DNA from: Opitutaceae bacterium
GTDB lineage: Bacteria > Verrucomicrobiota > Verrucomicrobiia > Opitutales > Opitutaceae
NCBI GenBank assembly: GCA_005786775.1
Contig: SYDD01000110.1
Coordinates: 1 to 5,940, forward strand
Direction of reading: 5' to 3'
Length of the DNA stretch: 5,940 nucleotides
Shown here: positions 1-5,896 of the stretch, piece by piece
Numbering within the stretch: the first letter of the stretch is position 1
Layout: every line of letters starts with the position of its first letter
Position numbers and translations under genes: made by a program
Notes under the pieces: model-generated
What the model was told of the DNA's origin: nothing
The model's input: only the letters and a program-made list of their open reading frames with translations
Database searches by the model: none

Positions 1-465
1 AACTACAAGGCGATGACGCAGGGCTGGTGGGCCAAGGGCGCGATCCTCGGGAGCCTGATCGGCGCCCAGATCGCCGCGCTGCTCGGCCGGCGCCTCTCCT
101 ACTTCCTGATCAGCGTGGGCGCCTTCGGCCTGACGTGGGCGATGTTCCGGCTGACCGCCCCGTTGGAGGCGACGTTCCTGCCCATCGTCTTCGCGCAGGG
201 CCTGGTCGCCACGCTCTTCTTCGGCTGGCTGCCGCTGTACCTGCCCGAGCTCTTCCCGACCGCCGTGCGCGCGACCGGCGCCGGGATCTCCTACAACGTC
301 GGCCGTTTCGCCACCGCCGTCGGGGTGCTCGCCGCGGGCGCCCTCTTCACCGCCCTCGGCGGCAGCTACGCCCGGGTCGGCGCGGCCGCCTCCTTCATCT
401 ACGCGGCGGGCATCCTCGTCATCTGGCTCGCCCCCGAGACCAAGCGCCAATCCCTCGCCCAATGA
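1..465 (+). CDS. MFS transporter, C-terminal part (5' end outside window)
   Basis: The reading frame is open from the first base and ends at TGA 463-465, giving 154 residues of a protein that normally has about 400 to 450. They form the last four or five membrane helices of a major facilitator superfamily permease. Helices lie roughly at visible residues 12-28, 33-50, 56-80, 95-118 and 124-143. Family landmarks are GRR (29-31) in the loop between helices 8 and 9, PELFPTAVRATG (82-93), and a terminal PETK (145-148) after the last helix. This pattern fits the sugar or organic acid:proton symporters (sugar porter, metabolite or sialate symporter types). The protein sits in the inner membrane and, from its operon partners, probably imports a sugar or sugar acid released from a sulfated substrate; that role is inference. 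Its stop overlaps the next start as ATGA. The true start is upstream of the window; the in-frame ATG at 13 is internal. Confidence 0.9.
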   Translation, partial: NYKAMTQGWWAKGAILGSLIGAQIAALLGRRLSYFLISVGAFGLTWAMFRLTAPLEATFLPIVFAQGLVATLFFGWLPLYLPELFPTAVRATGAGISYNVGRFATAVGVLAAGALFTALGGSYARVGAAASFIYAAGILVIWLAPETKRQSLAQ

Positions 466-1439
466 AAGCCTTGCTCCACCTGCTCGCCCCCGTCGCGGCG
501 CTCTCCGTCGCGCTTGCCGCGGAGCCGGTCACCTTTACCCGGCAGACCGACCGCGTCCGCATCGAAATCGGCGGGCGTCACTTCTCGGATTACCTCCACG
601 CGGGTTGGCCCAAGCCCTGCCTCTACCCCATCCTTGATGCCGACGGTACCGCCTACACCCGCGATTACCCGTTCAGGCAAAACCCCGCCGAGGTGCCCGA
701 CCACGACTGGCACCGCGGCGTCTGGTTCGCCCACGGCGCGGTCAACGGCCACGACCTCTGGCGGGAATTGCCCGACCGGAAGACGGGACGCGTGCGCCTC
801 GAGCAGATCGTGGAGACCCGGGACGGCCCGGCCGGCCTGCTGCGCGTCCGCAGCGTCTGGGAGACGGCGGACGGCCAGCCGCTGCTGACCGACGAGACGA
901 CCCTGCGCATCGCCCGCGCGGGCGCGGTGACCCGCCTCGACTACGAAGTCCGGCTCCTCGCGACGCACGGGCCGGTAACTCTGGGCGATACCGAGGAGGG
1001 CACGATGGCGATCCGGGTGAACGAGGCCCTGCGGGTGACCCACGGCAAGGGCCCGACCAAACGCCCCGGCACGGGCCGCCTGGTGAACGCGAACGGCGAC
1101 TCCGGCATTCCCGCGTGGGGCAAGCGCGCCGGGTGGGCCGCCTACAACGGCCCGCTGCCCGACGGCCGGGTGATCGGCGTGGCCCTGCTGGAGCATCCGA
1201 GCAATTTCCGGCACCCCACGTGGTGGCATGCGCGGGACTACGGCCTGCTTTCGGCAAATCCCTTCGGCCGGCACGACTTCGAGAAGCTGAAGGACCAGCC
1301 GAAGGCCGGCGACCACGTGATTCCCGCGGGAGGCGAACTCCTACTCCGTTACCGGCTGGTCTTTCATCGCGGGGACGAGAAAGCGGCCCGCATCCGCGAG
1401 GAGTTCGCGGCGTACGCGTCCGCCCCCGTCTCACGATGA
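462..1439 (+). CDS. Secreted DUF6807 ('PmoA-like') family protein
   Basis: This encodes 325 residues, near full length for the family. The start at 462 overlaps the MFS stop as ATGA and gives a Sec signal peptide at once (MKALLHLLAPVAALSVALAA, likely cut near residue 20). No Shine-Dalgarno sequence precedes it, so translational coupling is likely. The frame stays open upstream to about 27, but that stretch is arginine/proline-rich antiphase MFS sequence and is excluded. Conserved stretches include KPCLYPILDADG (51-62), PDHDWHRGVWFAHG (79-92), DTEEG (176-180), HPSNFRHPTWWHARDYG (245-261) and NPFGRHDF (266-273). The family is often labelled 'methane oxygenase PmoA' (formerly PF14100, now DUF6807), but the protein is soluble and exported and does not resemble the membrane subunit of methane monooxygenase. 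Its biochemical role is not known to me. The many His and acidic residues in conserved blocks suggest a carbohydrate-active or metal-binding site; that is inference. Confidence 0.85.
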   Translation: MKALLHLLAPVAALSVALAAEPVTFTRQTDRVRIEIGGRHFSDYLHAGWPKPCLYPILDADGTAYTRDYPFRQNPAEVPDHDWHRGVWFAHGAVNGHDLWRELPDRKTGRVRLEQIVETRDGPAGLLRVRSVWETADGQPLLTDETTLRIARAGAVTRLDYEVRLLATHGPVTLGDTEEGTMAIRVNEALRVTHGKGPTKRPGTGRLVNANGDSGIPAWGKRAGWAAYNGPLPDGRVIGVALLEHPSNFRHPTWWHARDYGLLSANPFGRHDFEKLKDQPKAGDHVIPAGGELLLRYRLVFHRGDEKAARIREEFAAYASAPVSR

Positions 1440-2818
1440 GGCGAATCCCGCTGCTGCCACTGCTGCTGGCCGCAACGGCGTTCGCCGCCGCTCCGGCACC
1501 GCGCCCCAATCTTGTCTTCATCATGGCCGATGACCTCGGCTACGGGGACATCGGGCCGTTCGGCCAGCAACGCATCCGCACCCCAAACCTCGATCGCCTC
1601 GCCGCCGAGGGCACCTGTTTCACCCACTACTACGCCGGCGGTTCCGTCTGCTCCCCCACCCGCAGCGTGCTGATGACCGGCCAGCACACCGGCCACACCC
1701 GGATCCGCGGCAATCACGGCCGGGCCGGCCTCGCGCGCGTCCCTCTGCTCGCGTCCGACGTGACCGTCGCGGAGGTCGTGAAGTCAGCCGGTTACGCCAC
1801 CGCGATCGCGGGCAAATGGGGGCTCGGAGAACCCGGCACGGAGGGGATCCCCAACCGGCAGGGTTTCGACCGCTGGTTCGGCTACCTCAACAATGACCTC
1901 GCCGAATTTTACTACCCGGAGAAAATCTGGCGCAACGAGGAGGAGATCACGCTGTCCGGCAATCTGGGCGGCCGGCGCGGACAGTACTCCAACGACCTGA
2001 TGACGGAAGAGGCGCTCGCGTTCATCGACGACCACCGCGACCGGCCATTTTTCCTCTATCTCGCGTACACCAGCCCGCACGCGCTGCTCGAGGTCCCGGA
2101 GGACTCACTCGCCGAGTACCGCGGCAAGTTCCCCGAGCCGGCGGCCGACGGAGCCGGCGGGAAAAATCAGGTGCGAGAGCCAAGGGCCACGTTCGCCGCA
2201 ATGGTGACGCGGCTCGACCGCGAGGTGGGCCGGGTGCTGGAACGCCTCCACAGGCACGGTCTGGAGCGGAACACGGTCGTCTTCTTCTGCTCGGACAACG
2301 GAGCCCCGGCGCGGGCGGGAATCGCGGACTTCTTCGGCAGCGACGGTGGCCTCCGCGGGCACAAGGGCTCGCTCTTCGAAGGCGGGATCCGCGCGCCAAT
2401 GATCGTGCGCTGGCCCGGGCAGGTCCCGGCCGGCCGGCGCAGCGATTATCCCTGGGGGGGCTGGGATGTGCTGCCGACGGCGGCCGCCCTCGCCGGCGCG
2501 GCACCGCCGCCGGATATCGACGGCATCAGCGTCGTGCCGGCGTTGTGCGGCGAGGTGAGGGAACGCCCCGGCCACTTTTACTGGGAGCACCACCAGAAGA
2601 CCTTCTCGCAGGCCGTGCGCGAGGGACGCCTCAAGGCCGTCCGCGAGAATCCGTCGGCACCCATCCTCGTCTTCGATCTCGCCGTGGATCCGGCCGAGAC
2701 GCGCGACCTCGCCGCCTCGCAGCCGGCGTTCGTCGCCCGTGCCCGAGACCTTTTCCGCTCCGCCCGCACCGAAAGCTCACACTGGCCCGTCCCCGAAGGA
2801 AAAATGAAATCCCGATGA
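1436..2818 (+). CDS. Secreted formylglycine-dependent sulfatase (arylsulfatase-like)
   Basis: This encodes 460 residues, usual for family S1 sulfatases. The start at 1436 overlaps the previous stop as ATGA and gives a Sec signal peptide (residues 1 to about 19) followed by PRPNLVFIMADD, the classic mature N-terminus. The longer open frame back to 1115 is shadow sequence. Active-site landmarks, read by analogy to characterised sulfatases, are Asp32/Asp33 (calcium), CSPTR at 72-76 with Cys72 converted to formylglycine and Arg76, Lys127 in GKWGLG, His215 in TSPH, Asp287/Asn288 in SDNG, and Lys310 in RGHKGSLFEGG. The CxPxR form suits the aerobic formylglycine-generating enzyme, which is not encoded here. 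The histidine usually found in GKWHLG is Gly129. The enzyme should hydrolyse a sulfate ester outside the cytoplasm; neighbours point to a sulfated sugar or glycan, though the exact substrate and S1 subfamily cannot be assigned. A run of seven G at 2454-2460 does not break the frame. Confidence 0.95.
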   Translation: MRRIPLLPLLLAATAFAAAPAPRPNLVFIMADDLGYGDIGPFGQQRIRTPNLDRLAAEGTCFTHYYAGGSVCSPTRSVLMTGQHTGHTRIRGNHGRAGLARVPLLASDVTVAEVVKSAGYATAIAGKWGLGEPGTEGIPNRQGFDRWFGYLNNDLAEFYYPEKIWRNEEEITLSGNLGGRRGQYSNDLMTEEALAFIDDHRDRPFFLYLAYTSPHALLEVPEDSLAEYRGKFPEPAADGAGGKNQVREPRATFAAMVTRLDREVGRVLERLHRHGLERNTVVFFCSDNGAPARAGIADFFGSDGGLRGHKGSLFEGGIRAPMIVRWPGQVPAGRRSDYPWGGWDVLPTAAALAGAAPPPDIDGISVVPALCGEVRERPGHFYWEHHQKTFSQAVREGRLKAVRENPSAPILVFDLAVDPAETRDLAASQPAFVARARDLFRSARTESSHWPVPEGKMKSR

Positions 2819-4263
2819 ACACCCTCACCCGCCGTCACTTTGTCCGTGCGACCGCCAGCGCCGCGCTTGCTTTTCCCGCCCTGCGCCTCGGCGCCGCGGG
2901 TTCCAACCAGGATATCCGCCTCGCGGTGATCGGGCTCGGAGGGAAGGGCCGCGGCCACACCCGGATGCTGCTGAAGTTCCCCGGCGCCCGGCTCACCGCC
3001 CTCTGCGATGTCGATCCCCAGCGCCTCGCGGAACAGGTCGCGGCGGCCAAGGAGGCGGGCGTCACCGTCGCCGGCGCGACCGACCCGCGGCGCATCCTCG
3101 AGCGGGCGGACGTCGACGCGGTGGTCATCGCGACGCCCAACCACTGGCACGCCGTGCTGACCGCGTGGGCCTGCCGCGCGGGCAAGGACGTTTACGTCGA
3201 GAAGCCCGTCTCCCACAGCCTCGGCGAGGGTCCGCGGATGCTCGCCGCCGCCGCGCGCCACGGCCGCATCGTGCAATCGGGCACGCAGTACCGCTCGGAC
3301 GACGGCATCCGCGCAGCCACGGCCTGGATCCGCGAAGGGCACATCGGCCGGCCCCGCTCCGCGCACGTCGCGTGGTACGAGTACCGCCCCGGGATCGGCC
3401 GCGCGGCGCCCCACCGGCCCACGGGCCTCGACTATGACCTGTACTGCGGACCCGCTCCCGCGGATCCGCTCACCCGCCCGAAGCTGCATTACGACTGGCA
3501 CTGGTTCTGGTCGACCGGCGACGGCGACCTCGGCAACAGCGGCGTGCACCCGATCGATGCCTGCCGCTATATGGCCGGTCTAACGGGCCTGCCCCGGCGC
3601 GTGCGCTGCCTCGGCGGCCGGTTCGGGGTCGATGACGCCGCGGAGACGCCCAACACGCAGCTCACGCTGGTGGACTACCCGGGCCTGCCGATGCTGGTGG
3701 AGAACCGCAACCTCCCGGCCAAGGCGGGGCAGCGGGCGATGGACGCCTTCCGCGGCATCCGCGAGGGCTTCGCGCTGGATTGCGAGGGCGGCTCCTTTGT
3801 CGGCCTGAAGGGCGGCGGCGTGATTTATGACCGCGAGGGCAAGCGGCTCCGCCAGTTCCCCGGCGAGGGCGGCGGACGCCATCTGGCGAACTTCCTCGAC
3901 GCGGTGCGCTCCCGGCGCGGCGGGGAGCTGAATGCGCCGCTGGCGGAAGGCCACGCCTCCTCCGCCGTCTGCCACCTCGGCAACCTGTCCTGGCGGCTCG
4001 GCCGCGAGGACGCGCTGGCCGCATGCCGTGAGGCGGTCCGTCCGCACGCCGGGGCCGCGGAGCTCGTGGACCAGTTGGCCGGGCACCTCAGGGCGAACCA
4101 GCTCGACCTAGGTCAGGCGCGGTTCCGCATCGGCCCCTGGCTGGAGGTCGCACCGGAGACCGGGGAGCTCACGGCGGTCGAGGGTGCAGGCGCGGCCGAA
4201 CTAACGGCGGCGCGCCAGCTCGCCGAGGGCCGCTGGCGCGCGCCCTACGGTTTCGAGGCCTGA
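2815..4263 (+). CDS. Tat-exported Gfo/Idh/MocA family oxidoreductase
   Basis: This encodes 482 residues. The start at 2815 overlaps the sulfatase stop as ATGA; AAGGA at 2796-2800 lies 14 bases upstream, which is rather far. The N-terminus carries a twin-arginine leader (TRRHFVRATASAALAFPAL, residues 5-23), implying export of a folded, cofactor-loaded enzyme. A Rossmann domain follows, with VIGLGGKGRG at 38-47 binding NAD(P) and CDVD at 64-67. The family active-site motif EKP is at 129-131 (Lys130), after TPNHWHA at 107-113. The second catalytic block, GDLGNSGVHPID, spans 237-248 (His245, Asp248), with Asn241 where many members have Asp; I recall Asn as common in this exported subgroup. The C-terminal block near 379-397 (GHASSAVCHLGNLSWRLGR) matches exported bacterial members. 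The family oxidises or reduces hydroxyl groups of sugars, cyclitols and glycosides, and some members make 3-keto-glycosides. Sugar substrate, reaction direction and any release of the cofactor are unknown. Confidence 0.93.
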   Translation: MNTLTRRHFVRATASAALAFPALRLGAAGSNQDIRLAVIGLGGKGRGHTRMLLKFPGARLTALCDVDPQRLAEQVAAAKEAGVTVAGATDPRRILERADVDAVVIATPNHWHAVLTAWACRAGKDVYVEKPVSHSLGEGPRMLAAAARHGRIVQSGTQYRSDDGIRAATAWIREGHIGRPRSAHVAWYEYRPGIGRAAPHRPTGLDYDLYCGPAPADPLTRPKLHYDWHWFWSTGDGDLGNSGVHPIDACRYMAGLTGLPRRVRCLGGRFGVDDAAETPNTQLTLVDYPGLPMLVENRNLPAKAGQRAMDAFRGIREGFALDCEGGSFVGLKGGGVIYDREGKRLRQFPGEGGGRHLANFLDAVRSRRGGELNAPLAEGHASSAVCHLGNLSWRLGREDALAACREAVRPHAGAAELVDQLAGHLRANQLDLGQARFRIGPWLEVAPETGELTAVEGAGAAELTAARQLAEGRWRAPYGFEA

Positions 4264-4270
4264 TCCGGCC

Positions 4271-4284
4271 CGCGCGGCCGCGCG
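4271..4284. repeat. Perfect GC palindrome between convergent genes
   Basis: CGCGCGGCCGCGCG is its own reverse complement and fills most of the 22-base gap between the two convergent stop codons (4263 and 4286). It could fold in either transcript as a 5-base-pair stem with a GGCC loop. No T-tract follows on either strand, so a conventional intrinsic terminator is not shown. It may contribute to bidirectional termination, or be a chance product of high G+C. Confidence 0.35.
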
Positions 4285-4285
4285 C

Positions 4286-5743
4286 TCACAGCAGCCCCAG
4301 CCACATCCACCACGGCACCTCGACGGCGAGGACCACCACGAACACCACCGCGGTCATCGGCAGCCCGAGGCGGAGCACCTCGCGCTGGGTGTAGCCCCCG
4401 TTGCCCTCGCCGAGCCCGACCAGCACGTTCATATGGTGGAAAGGCAGGAGCCAGTGGCAGGCCACCGCGGTGTAGGTGATCAGCGCGGGCACCAGCGGGT
4501 CGATGCCAGCCGGGGCCGTGAACGCGATCAACGCCGGTGTGGCGATGCTCATCGCGGCGACGACGCTGCCCAACGCGAGGTGCAGGAGCATCGCGACCGC
4601 GGCGATCAGGGCCGCGAGCAGGAAGGGATTCCCGGGGACCGCGGCCGGCAACAGCTGGGCTGCCAGCCACGCGTTGAGCCCGGTGCCACCGACGTTCAGG
4701 CCCGTCGCAGCATTGGTCTCCGGCGGGCCGCCCGTCCGGCCCAAGGCCACCGCCGCGGCCAGGAAGATCAGGGTCTCAAGCGGAACCTGCCGCCAGTGCG
4801 CCGGCCCCAGCACGCCGCCCGCCCAGGGCAGCGCCAGACCGAGCGCGGCCAGCACCGTCACCCAGCCCGGATGCAGTCCGTGCAGGGGCCCGGTCAGCCA
4901 CCCGATGGTGGCGACGGCGAGCCAACCAAGGGTGCGAACCTCCGCCGGCGTCAGGGAGCCGAGCGCGGCCGCCTCAAGGCGCACCCGCGCCCGGTCGAGC
5001 CGGAAGTTCGCGGGGCCGGGGAACAGCCGGAGTTGCAGCACGCAGCAGAGGACACTCGCGGCGACACCGGGCATGCCCATCAGCCGCAGCCAGCCCAGCC
5101 AGCCCAGCGCCTCGATGCCCGGCTGACTGGTTGCCAGCACGTTGATCGCGCTATCGCCCGTGAGCAGGATCATCGAGACCGGTGCCGAGCCCGCGAAAAC
5201 TGCCAGCCCGACCGCGGCGCCGTGTTCCCGCGACAGGCCGGCCGCCTGGATCACCACCGCCATCACCCCCATCAGGAGAAAGGCCCGCGGCCAGGGTTGC
5301 GGGATGAGGAAGCTCAGCAGGAAGGTGAGCACGTAGCAGGACACGATCAGGCTACGGTAGCCGGTGACCCAACGTCCCAGCCAGGCATACGCGATGCGCC
5401 GCCCGAGACCGGAGGAGGTCACCGCCGCGGCCAGCAGGTACCCGCCCACCACGAGGTAAAGCAGCGGGCTGGTGAACATCCCGAACACCACGGCGGCCGG
5501 CGCCACTTGCAGGACTGTCAGCGCTACCAGCAAGCCGAGCGCGGTGTAACCTGCGGGCATCACCCGGGCCGCCCACCACACGACCGCCACCACCGTGCAG
5601 GCAAGGCCACGCCGGCCCTCGGGCGCGAGTCCCGCCAGCGGCGCAAACTGGATCGCGGCACCCGCGGCCAGCCCCGCGAGACCCCAAATAACGGGCGGAA
5701 GGCTCCAGCTCGGAGCCGGGGAATTTAGGCCCGCCGCGCTCAC
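4286..5743 (-). CDS. DASS/SLC13-type anion transporter, divergent motifs
   Basis: This encodes 485 residues from a GTG start at 5743, chosen because GGAGGG (5756-5751) sits 7 bases upstream. The frame is open further, to a TTG at 5863, but those 40 extra residues are polar and that start lacks a ribosome binding site. The protein is almost entirely hydrophobic, with about 11 to 12 membrane helices, and belongs in the inner membrane. Family landmarks are the LGRRIA loop (113-118), the LLTGDSAINVLA re-entrant region (193-204), LPFHHMNVLVGLG (433-445) and the C-terminal GGYTQREVLRLGLP (449-462), matching the family's 'GxYTFRDFLRxGLP' pattern. Members of the divalent anion:sodium symporter family move dicarboxylates, citrate or sulfate. 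Here both SNT motifs are gone: the first position reads IPQPWPR (147-153) and the second LGSVVAAM (391-398). TPPN-like signatures are also replaced, so sodium dependence and substrate cannot be assumed. It is convergent to the sulfatase operon and probably transcribed separately. Family placement is fairly sure, substrate unknown. Confidence 0.8.
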   Translation of the reverse strand: MSAAGLNSPAPSWSLPPVIWGLAGLAAGAAIQFAPLAGLAPEGRRGLACTVVAVVWWAARVMPAGYTALGLLVALTVLQVAPAAVVFGMFTSPLLYLVVGGYLLAAAVTSSGLGRRIAYAWLGRWVTGYRSLIVSCYVLTFLLSFLIPQPWPRAFLLMGVMAVVIQAAGLSREHGAAVGLAVFAGSAPVSMILLTGDSAINVLATSQPGIEALGWLGWLRLMGMPGVAASVLCCVLQLRLFPGPANFRLDRARVRLEAAALGSLTPAEVRTLGWLAVATIGWLTGPLHGLHPGWVTVLAALGLALPWAGGVLGPAHWRQVPLETLIFLAAAVALGRTGGPPETNAATGLNVGGTGLNAWLAAQLLPAAVPGNPFLLAALIAAVAMLLHLALGSVVAAMSIATPALIAFTAPAGIDPLVPALITYTAVACHWLLPFHHMNVLVGLGEGNGGYTQREVLRLGLPMTAVVFVVVLAVEVPWWMWLGLL

Positions 5744-5750
5744 CTTCGCG

Positions 5751-5756
5751 CCCTCC
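5751..5756 (-). promoter_or_regulatory. Shine-Dalgarno site deciding the GTG start at 5743
   Basis: On the minus strand GGAGGG is followed by 7 bases and then GTG (5743-5741). It is the best ribosome binding site in the window and the main reason to prefer this start over the upstream TTG at 5863. Confidence 0.7.
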
Positions 5757-5780
5757 GGCCTCGATGTCGATGTCGACCCG

Positions 5781-5795
5781 CCGCCCGACTGGCGG
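5781..5795. other. Small inverted repeat between tRNA-Ala and the transporter gene
   Basis: CCGCC, a five-base loop, and GGCGG form a possible 5-base-pair hairpin roughly 100 bases downstream of the tRNA 3' end and about 40 bases upstream of the GTG start. No T-tract follows on the minus strand. It may attenuate or terminate tRNA transcription, or be chance. The rest of the 153-base gap (5744-5896) shows no gene and no convincing -35/-10 pair, only an imperfect TCGATG repetition at about 5760-5772. Confidence 0.25.
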
Positions 5796-5896
5796 TACGA
5801 GGGCCGGAAGCGATTCGGAAGCTCACGCGAGTAGAACCAAGCCCAGCGATGAGTGCGCCCCAAGCCAAATGCGAAGATCTGCGCCGAGGTGTAAAC

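Noticed and set aside
399..1316. Minus-strand open frame of 305 codons opposite the DUF6807 gene
   Set aside because: Antisense shadow of high G+C coding sequence with no signal peptide, domain or ribosome binding site; the plus strand has a signal peptide and family motifs.
1115..1435. N-terminal extension of the sulfatase frame upstream of 1436
   Set aside because: The added sequence is Arg/Pro/Gly-rich and overlaps the DUF6807 coding frame. The 1436 start gives a clean signal peptide and an ATGA junction like its neighbours.
2578..3549. Minus-strand open frame of 323 codons opposite the oxidoreductase gene
   Set aside because: Low-complexity Ala/Arg/Gly/Val composition and no recognisable motif; the plus-strand frame carries complete Gfo/Idh/MocA motifs over the same bases.
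4066..4074. Copy of the tRNA 3' end sequence GTGGACCAG inside the oxidoreductase gene, considered as an attachment-site repeat of an element inserted at the tRNA
   Set aside because: Only nine bases match, it lies inside an intact coding sequence, and no integrase or other mobility gene is visible; chance is the better explanation.
4433..5728. Plus-strand open frame of 431 codons opposite the transporter gene
   Set aside because: Its translation is dominated by Arg, Gln, Gly, His and Pro with no domain, typical of an antisense shadow of a GC-rich membrane protein gene. The minus-strand frame has coherent helices and a ribosome binding site.
5760..5772. Short TCGATG repetition upstream of the transporter
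   Set aside because: About two units of six bases only; too short to call a tandem repeat array or an operator.
5744..5863. N-terminal extension of the transporter to the TTG at 5863
   Set aside because: The extra 40 residues are polar with no family resemblance and the TTG lacks a Shine-Dalgarno sequence, whereas GTG 5743 has GGAGGG at good spacing.
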